Shown: positions 38,501 to 51,200 of the stretch, one piece after another | How the letters are laid out: every line of letters starts with the position of its first letter | Position numbering within the stretch: the first letter of the stretch is position 1 | From: Triglochin maritima | Taxonomy: Eukaryota > Streptophyta > Magnoliopsida > Alismatales > Juncaginaceae | DNA length: 64,000 bases | Reading direction: 5' to 3' | Assembly: GCA_963682175.1 (NCBI GenBank) | Contig: OY821793.1 | Coordinates: 28,417,493-28,481,492 of the forward strand | The notes under the pieces: model-generated | Told to the model about the DNA's origin: nothing | Seen by the model: the letters and a program-made list of their open reading frames with translations, nothing else | The model's database searches: none | Made by a program: the position numbers and the translations under genes

Positions 38501-41500
38501 TGTTGTCATAGTTGGCATTTCAGCGCCACGCTAGCGCCTAGTGTGTGCTCGCGGCAGTGGCCTGCGGCATTCGCTTCCAAAACACGTTTCGAAGTGAAAG
38601 CGCACTTGCAGGTGAAATGGGGGTTGCTCGTGGGCAAAGACCAAGGTGCCTGTGGACGTTGCTCTTTGACGTGCTCGGTTGCCCAAGGTTGTTGCCTTCC
38701 CGTGCACTTCCGAACGCGTCCGGAAGGGAATGGGGGTTTCTCGTGGGGAAAGTTCTTTGGGACGTTGCTCGTGCCCATGCTTGGGTTCCCACGGTTGTTG
38801 CCTACCCCATTCGCTTCCAAAACGCGTTTGGAAGTCCATGGGTGTTGCCCGCGGGCAAAGTGGAAGCTGCCGCATCGTTTGTCCCAAGCAATGGCCTGAG
38901 TGGACCTTAGGTGAGCCTTAGTCTATATTTGGGCACCCGAGCACATAGTGAGGAGGAGTGGATGGGTAACTCCTCTTAGAATGCCCGATTTAGATGTATG
39001 TAGGGTGAGGCGCGATGAGATGAAGAATACTGATGATGTGGGGCGTGGTTGGTAGGGAGCTACGTTTTCTTGGAGGAGGCGCGACCCCGAATTCTTAGGC
39101 ATTTGCTCTGAATCTTTAGGGGAAGATAGAGGGATGAAATGTCTACGTGATGCAAGTTAGAACGCTCGATTTGGAGGTCGGATGCTCGAGGCGCATCCGA
39201 TTTGGTGTTGGCCTGCAGGGTGGCGACGGAGTGGCCTTTGGCCAGCTCCACGCGTGGCATGTGGCCAGCCCCACACCTAGTTTCTAAGTGGTCTTTAGGC
39301 GGCCCAACCACGGTTTATGGAACTTAGGACCCCACATATCCATCCGCGTTATCTACGAGGCGCACCCATCTCGGAGTGATTTGGCGGTCGGGCGATGGAC
39401 ACTAGCCTAGTGTTGTCATAGTTGGCATTTCAGCGCCACGCTAGGGCCTAGTGTATGCTCACGGCAGTGGCCTGCGGCATTCGCTTCCAAAACACGTTTT
39501 GAAGTGAAAGCGCACTTGCAGGTGAAATGGGGGTTGCTCGTGGGCAAAGACCAAGGTGCCTGTGGACGTTGCTCTTCGACGTGCTCGGTTGCCCAAGGTT
39601 GTTGCCTTCCCGTGCACTTCCGAACGCGTCCGGAAGGGAATGGGGGTTTCTCGTGGGGAAAGCTCTTTGGGACGTTGCTCGTGCCCATGCTTGGCTTCCC
39701 ACGGTTGTTGCCTACCCCATTCGCTTCCAAAACGCGTTTGGAAGTCCATGGGTGTCGCCTGCGGGCAAAGTGGAAGTTGCCGCATCGTTTGTCCCAAGCA
39801 ATGGCCTGAGTGGACCTTAGGTGAGCCTTAGTCTATATTTGGGCACCCGAGCACATAGTGAGGAGGAGTGGATGGGTAACTCCTCTTAGAATCCCCGATT
39901 TAGATGTATGTAGGGCGAGGCGCGATGAGATGAAGAATGCTGATGATGTGGGGGCGTGGCTGGTAGGGAGATGCGTCTTCTTGGAGGAGGCACGACCTCG
40001 AATACTTGGGCGTTTCCTCTGAAGTTTTAGGGGCAGATAGAGGGATGAATTGTCTACGTGATGCAAGTTAGAACGCTCGATTTGGAGGTCGGATTCTCGC
40101 GGCGCAGCCGCTTTGGTGTTCGCCTGCAGGGTGGCGACAGAGTGGCCTTTGGCCAGCTCCACGCGTGGCATGTGGCCAGCCCCACACCTAGTTTCTAAGT
40201 GGTCTTTAGGCGGCCCAACCATGGTTTATGGAACTTAGGACCCCACATATCCATCCGCGTTATCTACGAGGCACACCCATCTTGGAGTGATATGGCGGTC
40301 GGGCGATGGACACTAGCCTAGTGTTGTCATAGTTGGCATTTCAGCGCCACGCTAGGGCCTAGTGTGTGCTCGCAGCAGTGGCCTGCAGCATTCGCTTCCA
40401 AAACACGTTTCGAAGTGAAAGCGCACTTGCAGGTGAAATGGGGGTTGCTCGTGGGCAAAGACCAAGGTGCCTGTGGACGTTGCTCTTCGACGTGCTCGGT
40501 TGCCCAAGGTTGTTGCCTTCCCGTGCACTTCCGAACGCGTCCGGAAGGGAATGGGGGTTTCTCGTGGGGAAAGTTCTTTGGGACGTTGCTCGTGCCCATG
40601 CTTGGCTTCCCACGGTTGTTGCCTACCCCATTCGCTTCCAAAACGCGTTTGGAAGTCCATGGGTGTTGCCTGCGGGCAAAGTGGAAGTTGCCGCATCGTT
40701 TGTCCCAAGCAATGGCCTGAGTGGACCTTAGGTGAGCCTTAGTCTATATTTGGGCACCCGAGCACATAGTGAGGAGGAGTGGATGGGTAACTCCTCTTAG
40801 AATCCCCGATTTAGATGTATGTAGGGCGAGGCGCGATGAGATGAAGAATGCTGATGATGTGGGGGCGTGGCTGGTAGGGAGATGCGTCTTCTTGGAGGAG
40901 GCACGACCCCGAATACTTGGGCGTTTCCTCTGAAGTTTTAGGGGCAGATAGAGGGATGAATTGTCTACGTGATGCAACTTAGAACGCTCGATTTTGAGGT
41001 CGGATTCTCGCGGCGCAGCCGCTTTGGTGTTCGCCTGCAGGGTTGCGACAGAGTGGCCTTTGGCCAGCTCCACGCGTGGCATGTGGCCAGCCCCACACCT
41101 AGTTTCTAAGTGGTCTTTAGGCGGCCCAACCACGGTTTATGGAACTTAGGACCCCACATATCCATCCGCGTTATCTACGAGGCACACCCATCTCGGAGTG
41201 ATATGGCGGTCGGGCGATGGACACTAGCCTAGTGTTGTCATAGTTGGCATTTCAGCGCCACGCTAGCGCCTAGTGTGTGCTCGCGGCAGTGGCCTGCGGC
41301 ATTCGCTTCCAAAACACGTTTGGAAGTGAAAGCGCACTTGCAGGTGAAATGGGGGTTGCTCGTGGGCAAAGACCAAGGTGCCTGTGGACGTTGCTCTTGG
41401 ACGTGCTCGGTTGCCCAAGGTTGTTGCCTTCCCGTGCACTTCCGAACGCGTCCGGAAGGGAATGGGGGTTTCTCGTGGGGAAAGTTCTTTGGGACATTGT

Positions 41501-44500
41501 TCGTGCCCATGCTTGGGTTCCCATGGTTGTTGCCTACCCCATTCGCTTCCAAAACGCGTTTGGAAGTCCATGGGTGTTGCCCGCGGGCAAAGTGGAAGCT
41601 GCCGCATCGTTTGTCCCAAGCAATGGCCTGAGTGGACCTTAGGTGAGCCTTAGTCTATATTTGGGCACCCGAGCACATAGTGAGGAGGAGTGGATGGGTA
41701 ACTCCTCTTAGAATGCCCGATTTAGATGTATGTAGGGGAGGCGCGATGAGATGAAGAATACTGATGATGTGGGGGCGTGGCTGGTAGGGAGCTACGTCTT
41801 CTTGGAGGAGGCGCGACCCCGAATACTTAGGCATTTGCTCTGAATCTTTAGGGGAAGATAGAGGGATGAAATGTCTACGTGATGCAAGTTAGAACGCTCG
41901 ATTTGGAGGTCGGATGCTCGAGGCGCATCCGATTTGGTGTTGTCCTGCAGGGTGGCGACGGAGTGGCCTTTGGCCAGCTCCACGCGTGGCATGTGGCCAG
42001 CCCCACACCTAGTTTCTAAGTGGTCTTTAGGCGGCCCAACCACGGTTTATGGAACTTAGGACCCCACATATCCATCCGCGTTATCTACGAGGCGCACCCA
42101 TCTCGGAGTGATTTGGTGGTCGGGCGATGGACACTAGCCTATTGTTGCCAAAGTTGGCATGTCAGCGCCACGCTAGGGCGTAGTGTGTGCTCGCGGCAGT
42201 GGCCTGCGGCATTCCCTTCCAAAACACGTTTGGAAGTGAAAGAGCACTTGTAGGTGAAATGGTGGTTGCTCGTGGGCAAAGACGAAGGTGCCTGTGGACG
42301 TTGCTCTTCGACGTGCTCGGTTGCCCAAGGTTGGTACCTTCCCGTGCACTTCCGAACGCGTCCGGAAGGGAATGGGGGTTTCTCGTGGGGAAAGTTCTTT
42401 GGGACGTTGTTCGTGCCCATGCTTGGGTTCCCACGGTTGTTGCCTACCCCATTCGCTTCCAAAACGTGTTTGGAAGTCCATGGGTGTTGCCTGCGGGCAA
42501 AGTGGAAGTTGCCGCATCGTTTGTCCCAAGCAATGGCCTGAGTGGACCTTAGGTGAGCCTTAGTCTATATTTGGGCACCCGAGCACATAGTGAGGAGGAG
42601 TGGATGGGTAACTCCTCTTAGAATGCCCGATTTAGATGTATGTAGGGGAGGCGCGATGAGATGAAGAATACTGATGATGTGGGGGCGTGGCTGGTAGGGA
42701 GCTACGTCTTCTTGGAGGAGGCGCGACCCCGAATTCTTAGGCATTTGCTCTGAATCTTTAGGGGAAGATAGAGGGATGAAATGTCTACGTGATGCAAGTT
42801 AGAACGCTCGATTTGGAGGTCGGATGCTCGAGGCGCATCCGATTTGGTGTTGGCCTGCAGGGTGGCGACGGAGTGGCCTTTGGCCAGCTCCACGCGTGGC
42901 ATGTGGCCAGCCCCACACCTAGTTTCTAAGTGGTCTTTAGGCGGCCCAACCACGGTTTATGGAACTTAGGACCCCACATATCCATCCGCGTTATCTACGA
43001 GGCACACCCATCTCGGAGTGATTTGGCGGTCGGGCGATGGACACTAGCCTAGTGTTGTCATAGTTGGCATTTCAGCGCCACGCTAGGGCCTAGTGTGTGC
43101 TCGCAGCAGTGGCCTGCGGCATTCGCTTCCAAAACACGTTTCGAAGTGAAAGCGCACTTGCAGGTGAAATGGGGGTTGCTCGTGGGCAAAGACCAAGGTG
43201 CCTGTGGACGTTGCTCTTCGACGTGCTCGGTTGCCCAAGGTTGTTGCCTTCCCGTGCACTTCCGAACGCGTCCGGAAGGGAATGGGGGTTTCTCGTGGGG
43301 AAAGTTCTTTGGGACGTTGCTCGTGCCCATGCTTGGCTTCCCACGGTTGTTGCCTACCCCATTCGCTTCCAAAACGTGTTTGGAAGTCCATGGGTGTTGC
43401 CTGCGGGCAAAGTGGAAGTTGCCGCATCGTTTGTCCCAAGCAATGGCCTGAGTGGACCTTAGGTGAGCCTTAGTCTATATTTGGGCACCCGAGCACATAG
43501 TGAGGAGGAGTGGATGGGTAACTCCTCTTAGAATGCCCGATTTAGATGTATGTAGGGAGGCGCGATGAGATGAAGAATACTGATGATGTGGGGGCGTGGC
43601 TGGTAGGGAGCTACGTCTTCTAGGAGGAGGCGCGACCCCGAATTCTTAGGCATTTGCTCTGAATCTTTAGGAGAAGATAGAGGGATGAAATGTCTACGTG
43701 ATGCAAGTTAGAACGCTCGATTTGGAGGTCGGATACTCGAGTCGCATCCGATTTGGTGTTGGCCTGCAGGGTGGCGACGGAGTGGCCTTTGGCCAGCTCC
43801 ACGCGTGGCATGTGGCCCGCCCCACACGTAGTTTCTAAGTGGTCTTTAGGCGGCCCAACCACGGTTTATGGAACTTAGGACCCCACATATCCATCCACGT
43901 TATCTACGAGGCACACCCATCTCGGAGTGATTTGGCGGTCGGGCGATGGACACTAGCCTAGTGTTGTCATAGTTGGCATTTCAGCGCCACGCTAGGGCCT
44001 AGTGTGTGCTCGCAGCAGTGGCCTGCGGCATTCGCTTCCAAAACACGTTTCGAAGTGAAAGCGCACTTGCAGGTGAAATGGGGGTTGCTCGTGGGCAAAG
44101 ACCAAGGTGCCTGTGGACGTTGCTCTTCGACGTGCTCGGTTGCCCAAGGTTGTTGCCTTCCCGTGCACTTCCGAACGCGTCCGGAAGGGAATGGGGGTTT
44201 CTCGTGGGGAAAGTTCTTTGGGACGTTGCTCGTGCCCATGCTTGGGTTCCCACGGTTGTTGCCTACCCCATTCGCTTCCAAAACGCGTTTGGAAGTCCAT
44301 GGGTGTTGCCCGCGGGCAAAGTGGAAGCTGCCGCATCGTTTGTGCCAAGCAATGGCCTGAGTGGACCTTAGGTGAGCCTTAGTCTATATTTGGGCCCCGA
44401 GCACATAGTGAGGAGGAGTGGATGGGTAACTCCTCTTAGAATGCCCGATTTAGATGTATGTAGGGCGAGGCGCGATGAGATGAAGAATGCTGACGATGTG

Positions 44501-44614
44501 GGGGCGTGGCTGGTAGGGAGCTTCGTCTTCTTGGAGGAAGCGCGACCCCGAATTCTTCGGCGTTTGCTCTGAAATTTTTGGCGCAGATAGAGGTAAGAAT
44601 TGTCTACGTAATGC
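35512..44614. repeat. Array block 8: monomers 40-49, two types in a 3-monomer rhythm
   Basis: Monomers start at 35512, 36423, 37334, 38245, 39154, 40065, 40976, 41886, 42796 and 43705. CTTGCAGGTGAAAT replaces CTTGTAGGTGAAAT in monomers 41-46, 48 and 49. TTTCGAAG recurs in the first palindrome of many copies. Two types can be told apart by their first 60 bases and the preceding tail: K (GGATTCTCGCGGCGC with CCGCTTTGG) in monomers 42, 43, 45 and 46; D (GAATCTTTAGGG before the junction and CATCCGATTTGG after it, or near forms) in 40, 41, 44, 47, 48 and 49. The order is D D K K D K K D D D. Confidence 0.82.
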
Positions 44615-47600
44615 AAGTTAGAACGCTCGATTTGGATGTCGGATGCTCGAGGCGCAGCCGATTTGGTGTTTGCCTGCAGGGTGGAGACGGTGTGGCCTTT
44701 CGCCAGCTCCACGCGTGGCATGTGGCCAGCCACACACCTAGTTTCTAAGTGGTCTTTAGGCGGCCCAACCACGGTTTATGGAACTTAGGACCCCACATAT
44801 CCATCCACGTTATCTACGAGGCGCACCCATCTCGGAGTGATTTGGCGGTCGGGCGATGGACACTAGCCTAGTGTTGTCATAGTTGGCATGTCAGCGCTAC
44901 GCTAGGGCCTAGTGTGTGCTCACGGCAGTGGCTTGCGGCATTCGCTTCCAAAACACGTTTGGCAGTGAAAGAGCACTTGTAGGTGAAATGGAGGTTGCTC
45001 GTGGGCAAAGACCAAGGTGCCTGTGGACGTTGCTCTTTGACGTGCTCGGTTGCCCAAGGTTGTTGCCTTCCCGTGCACTTCCGAACGCGTCCGGAAGGGA
45101 ATGGGGGTTTCTCGTGGGGAAAGTTCTTTGGGACGTTGCTCGTGCCCATGCTTGGGTTCCCACGGTTGTTACCTACCCCATTCGCTTCCAAAACGCGATT
45201 GGAAGTCCATGGGTGTTGCCCGCGGGCAAAGTGGAAGCTGCCGCATCGTTTGTCCCAAGCAATGGCCTGAGTGGACATTAGGTGAGCCTTAGTCTATATT
45301 TGGGCACCCGAGCACATAGTGAGGAGGACTGGATGGGTAACTCCTCTTAGAATGCCCAATTTAGATGTATGTAGGGCGAGGCGCGATGAGATGAAGAATG
45401 CTGATGATGTGGGGGCGTGGCTGGTAGGGAGCTACGTCTTCTTGGAGGAGGCGCGACCCGGAATACTTTGGCGTTTACTCTGAAATTTTACGCGCAGATA
45501 GAGGGATGAATTGTCTACGTAATGCAAGTTAGAACGCTCGATTTGAAGGTTGGATGCTCGAGGCGTAGCCGATTTGGTGTTGGCCTGCAGGGTGGCGACG
45601 GAGTGGCCTTTGGCCAGCTCCACGCGTGGCATGTGGCCAGCCCCACACCTAGTTTCTAAGTGGTCTTTAGGCGGCCCAACCACGGTTTATGGAACTTAGG
45701 ACCCCACATATCCATCCACGTTATCTACGAGGCTTACCCATCTCGGAGTGATTTGGCGGTCGGGCGATGGACACTAGCCTAGTGTTGTCATAGTTGGCAT
45801 GTCAGCGCCACGCTAGGGCCTAGTGTGTGCTCGCGGCAGTGGCTTGCGGCATTCGCTTCCAAAACACGTTTGGCAGTGAAAGAGCACTTGTAGGTGAAAT
45901 GGAGGTTGCTCGTGGGCAAAGACCAAGGTGCCTGTGGACGTTGCTCTTTGACGTGCTCGGTTGCCCAAGGTTGTTGCCTTCCCGTGCACTTCCGAACGCG
46001 TCCGGAAGGGAATGGGGGTTTCTCGTGGGGAAAGTTCTTTGGGACGTTGCTCGTGCCCATGCTTGGGTTCCCACGGTTGTTACCTACCCCATTCGCTTCC
46101 AAAACGCGATTGGAAGTCCATGGGTGTTGCCCGCGGGCAAAGTGGAAGCTGCCGCATCGTTTGTCCCAAGCAATGGCCTGAGTGGACATTAGGTGAGCCT
46201 TAGTCTATATTTGGGCACCCGAGCACATAGTGAGGAGGACTGGATGGGTAACTCCTCTTAGAATGCCCAATTTAGATGTATGTAGGGCGAGGCGCGATGA
46301 GATGAAGAATGCTGATGATGTGGGGGCGTGGCTGGTAGGGAGCTACGTCTTCTTGGAGGAGGCGCGACCCGGAATACTTTGGCGTTTACTCTGAAATTTT
46401 ACGCGCAGATAGAGGGATGAATTGTCTACGTAATGCAAGTTAGAACGCTCGATTTGAAGGTTGGATGCTCGAGGCGTAGCCGATTTGGTGTTGGCCTGCA
46501 GGGTGGCGACGGAGTGGCCTTTGGCCAGCTCCACGCGTGGCATGTGGCCAGCCCCACACCTAGTTTCTAAGTGGTCTTTAGGCGGCCCAACCACGGTTTA
46601 TGGAACTTAGGACCCCACATATCCATCCACGTTATCTACGAGGCTTACCCATCTCGGAGTGATTTGGCGGTCGGGCGATGGACACTAGCCTAGTGTTGTC
46701 ATAGTTGGCATGTCAGCGCCACGCTAGGGCCTAGTGTGTGCTCACGGCAGTGGCCTGCGGCATTCGCTTCCAAAACACGTTTGGAAGTGAAGGCGCACTT
46801 GTAGGTGAAATGGAGGTTGCTCGTGGGCAAAGACCAAGGTGCCTGTGGACGTTGCTCTTCGACGTGCTCGGTTGCCCAAGGTTGTTGCCTTCCCGTGCAC
46901 TTCCGAACGCGTCCGGAAGGAAATGGGGGTTTCTCGTGGGGAAAGTTCTTTGGGATGTTGCTCGTGCCCATGCTTGGGTTCCCACGGTTGTTGCCTACCC
47001 CATTCGCTTCCAAAACACGTTTGGAAGTCCATGGGTGTTGCCCGCGGGCAAAGTGGAAGCTGCCGCATTGTTTGTCCCAACCAATGGCCTGAGTGGACCT
47101 TAGGTGAGCCTTAGTCTTTATTTGGGCACCCGAGCACATAGTGAGGAGGAGTGGATGGGTAACTCCTCTTAGAATGCCCGATTTAGATGTATGTAGGGCA
47201 AGGCGCGATGAGATGAAGAATGCTGATGATGTGGGGGCGTGGCTGGTAGGGAGCTACGTATTCTTGGAGGAGGCGCGACCCGGAATACTTTGGCGTTTAC
47301 TCTGAAATTTTAGGCGCAGATAGAGGGATGAATTGTCTACGTAATGCAAGTTAGAACGCTCGATTTGAAGGTCGGATGCTCGAGGCGCAGCCGATTTGGT
47401 ATTGGCCTGCAGGGTGGCGACGGAGTGGCCTTTGGCCAGCTCCACGCGTGGTATGTGGCCAGCCCCACACCTAGTTTATAAGTGGTCTTTAGGCGGCCCA
47501 ACCACGGTTTATGGAACTTAGGACCCCACATATCCATCCACGTTATCTACGAGGCTTACCCATCTCGGAGTGATTTGGCGGTCGGGCGATGGACACTAGC

Positions 47601-48258
47601 CTAGTGTTGTCATAGTTGGCATGTCAGCGCCACGCGAGGGCCTAGTGTGTGCTCGCGGCAGTGGCCTGCGGCATTCGCTTCCAAAATACGTTTGGAAGTG
47701 AAAGCGCACTTGTAGGTGAAATGGAGGTTGCTCGTGGGCAAAGACCAAGGTGCCTGTGGACGTTGCTCTTCGACCTGCTCGGTTGCCCAAGGTTGTTGCC
47801 TTCCCGTGCACTTCCGAACGCGTCCGGAAGGGAATGGGGGTTTCTCGTGGGGAAAGTTCTTTGGGACGTTGCTCGTGCCCATGCTTGGGTTCCCACGGTT
47901 TTTGCCTACCCCATTCGCTTCCAAAACGCGTTTGGAAGTCCATGGGTGTTGCCCGCGGGCAAAGTGGAAGCTGCCGCATCTTTTGTCCCAAGCAATGGCC
48001 TGAGTGGACCTTAGGTGAGCCTTAGTCTATATTTGGGCACCTGAGCACATAGTGAGGAGGAGTGGATGGGTAACTCCTCTTAGAATGCCCGATTTAGATG
48101 TATGTAGGGCGAGGCGCGATGAGATGAAGAATGCTGATGATGTGGGGGCGCGGCTGGTAGGGAGCTGCGTCTTCTTGGAGGAGGCGAGACCCCGAATACT
48201 TGGGAGTTTGCTCTGAAATTTTAGGGGAAGATAGAGGGATGAATGGTCTACGTCATGC
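44615..48258. repeat. Array block 9: monomers 50-53, resembling the far-left subfamily
   Basis: Monomers start at 44615, 45526, 46437 and 47348. GAAATGGAGG and TACGTA reappear here after being absent in block 8. Monomers 51-53 have GAGGCTTACCC, otherwise seen in monomers 2, 4, 6, 7, 12 and 13. Monomers 50-52 have GACCCGGAATACTTTGGCG, which elsewhere I see only in monomer 2 near 1752. The left edge is recognisable by TTTTTGGCGCAGATAGAGG and TAAGAATTG just before 44615. Confidence 0.82.
44923..46743 (+). repeat. Two tandem monomers matching base for base (period 911)
   Basis: Bases 44923-45832 match 45834-46743 at an offset of 911. The first differences outside are at 44922 (A, against G at 45833) and at 46744 (A, against G at 45833). 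Rare variants shared by both include TTTGGCAGTGAAAGAGC, GTTACCTACCCC, AACGCGATTGGAAG, GTGGACATTAGG and GAGGACTGGATGG. This is a single-monomer duplication so recent that no change has accumulated, or an assembly duplication. Confidence 0.9.
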
Positions 48259-51200
48259 AAGTTAGAACGCTCGATTTGGAGGTCGGATGCTCGAGGCGCA
48301 GCCGATTTGGTGTTGGCCTGCAGGGTGGCGACGGAGTGGCCTTTGGCCAGCTCCACGCGTGGCATGTGGCCAGCCCCACACCTAGTTTCTAAGTGGTCTT
48401 TAGGCGGCCCAACCAAGGTTTATGGAACATAGGACCCCACATATCCATCCGCGTTATCTACGAGGCGCACCCATCTCGGAGTGATTTGGCGGTCGGGCGA
48501 TGGACACTAGCCTAGTGTTGTCATAGTTGGCATGTCAGCGCCACGCTAGGGCCTAGTGTGTGCTCGCGGCAGTGGTCTGCGGCATTCGCTTCCAAAACAC
48601 GTTTGGAAGTGAAAGCGCACTTGTAGGTGAAATGGGGGTTGCTCGTGGGCAAAGACGAAGGTGCATGTGGACGTTGCTCTTCGACGTGCTCGGTTGCCCA
48701 AGGTTGTTGCCTTCCAGTGCACTTCCGAACGTGTCCAGAAGGGAATGGGGGTTTCTCGTGGGGAAAGTTCTTCGGGACGTTGCTCGTGCCCATGCTTGGG
48801 TTCCCACGGTTGTTGCCTACCCCATTCGCTTCCAAAACGCGTTTGGAAGTCCATGGGTGTTGCCCGCGGGCAAAGTGGAAGCTGCCGCATCGTTTGTCCC
48901 AAGCAATGGCCTGAGTGGACCTTAGGTGAGCCTTAGTCTATATTTGGGCACCCGAGCACATAGTGAGGAGGAGTGGATGGGTAACTCCTCTTAGAATGCC
49001 CGATTTAGATCTATGTAGGGCGAGGCGCGATGAGATGAAGAATGCTGATGATGTGGGGGCGTGGCTGGTAGGGAGCTGCGTCTTCTTGGAGGAGGCGCGA
49101 CCCCGAATAATTGGGCGTTTGCTCTGAAATTTTAGGGACAGATAGAGGGATGAATGGTCTACGTGATGCAAGTTAGAACGCTCGATTTGCAGGTCGGATG
49201 CTCGAGGCGCAGCCGATTTGGTGTTGGCCTGCAGGGTGGCGACGGAGTGGCCTTTGGCCAGCTCCACGCGTGGCATGTGGCCAGCCCCACACCTAGTTTC
49301 TAAGTGGTCTTTAGGCCGCCCAACCACGGTTTATGGAACTTAGGACCCCACATATCCATCCGCGTTATCTACGAGGCGCACCCATCTCGGAGTGAATTGG
49401 CGGTCGGGCGATGGACACTAGCCTAGTGTTGTCATAGTTGGCGTGTCAGCGCCACGCTAGGGCCTAGTGTGTGCTCGCGGCAGTGGCCTGCGGCATTCGC
49501 TTCCAAAACACGTTTGGAAGTGAAAGCGCACTTGTAGGTGAAATGGGGGTTGCTCGTGGGCAAAGACGAAGGTGCCTGTGGACGTTGCTCTTCGACGTGC
49601 TCGGTTGCCCAAGGTTGTTGCCTTCCAGTGCACTTCCGAACGCGTCCGGAAGGGAATGGGGGTTTCTCGTGGGGAAAGTTCTTTGGGACGTTGCTCGTGC
49701 CCATGCTTGGGTTCCCACGGTTGTTGCCTACCCCATTCGCTTCCAAAACGCGTTTGGAAGTCCATGGGTGTTGCCCGCGGGCAAAGTGGAAGCTGCCGCA
49801 TCTTTTGTCCCAAGCAATGGCCTGAGTGGACCTTAGGTGAGCCTTAGTCTATATTTGGGCACCCGAGCACATAGTGAGGAGGAGTGGATGGGTAACTCCT
49901 CTTAGAATGCCCGATTTAGATGTATGTAGGGCGAGGCGCGATGAGATGAAGAATGCTGATGATGTGGGGGCGTGGCTGGTAGGGAGCTGCGTCTTCTTGG
50001 AGGAGGCGCGACCCCTAATACTTGGGCGTTTGCTCTGAAATTTTAGGGGCAGATAGAGGGATGAATGGTCTACGTGATGCAAGTTAGAACGCTAGATTTG
50101 GAGGTCGGATGCTCGAGGCGCAGCCGATTTGGTGTTGGCCTGCATGGTGGCGACGGAGTGGCCTTTGGCCAGCTCCACGCGTGGCATGTGGCCAGCCCCA
50201 CACCTAGTTTCTAAGTGGTCTTTAGGCGGCCCAACCACGATTTATGGAACTTAGGACCCCACATATCCATCCGCGTTATCTACGAGGCGCACCCATCTCG
50301 GAGTGATTTGGCGGTCGGGCGATGGACACTAGCCTAGTGTTGTCATAGTTGGCATGTCAGCGCCACGCTAGGGCCTAGTGTGTGCTCGCGGCAGTGGTCT
50401 GCGGCATTCGCTTCCAAAACACGTTTGGAAGTGAAAGCGCACTTGTAGGTGAAATGGGGGTTGCTCGTGGGCAAAGACGAAGGTGCATGTGGACGTTGCT
50501 CTTCGACGTGCTCGGTTGCCCAAGGTTGTTGCCTTCCAGTGCACTTCCGAACGTGTCCAGAAGGGAATGGGGGTTTCTCGTGGGGAAAGTTCTTCGGGAC
50601 GTTGCTCGTGCCCATGCTTGGGTTCCCACGGTTGTTGCCTACCCCATTCGCTTCCAAAACGCGTTTGGAAGTCCATGGGTGTTGCCCGCGGGCAAAGTGG
50701 AAGCTGCCGCATCGTTTGTCCCAAGCAATGGCCTGAGTGGACCTTAGGTGAGCCTTAGTCTATATTTGGGCACCCGAGCACATAGTGAGGAGGAGTGGAT
50801 GGGTAACTCCTCTTAGAATGCCCGATTTAGATCTATGTAGGGCGAGGCGCGATGAGATGAAGAATGCTGATGATGTGGGGGCGTGGCTGGTAGGGAGCTG
50901 CGTCTTCTTGGAGGAGGCGCGACCCCGAATAATTGGGCGTTTGCTCTGAAATTTTAGGGACAGATAGAGGGATGAATGGTCTACGTGATGCAAGTTAGAA
51001 CGCTCGATTTGCAGGTCGGATGCTCGAGGCGCAGCCGATTTGGTGTTGGCCTGCAGGGTGGCGACGGAGTGGCCTTTGGCCAGCTCCACGCGTGGCATGT
51101 GGCCAGCCCCACACCTAGTTTCTAAGTGGTCTTTAGGCCGCCCAACCACGGTTTATGGAACTTAGGACCCCACATATCCATCCGCGTTATCTACGAGGCG

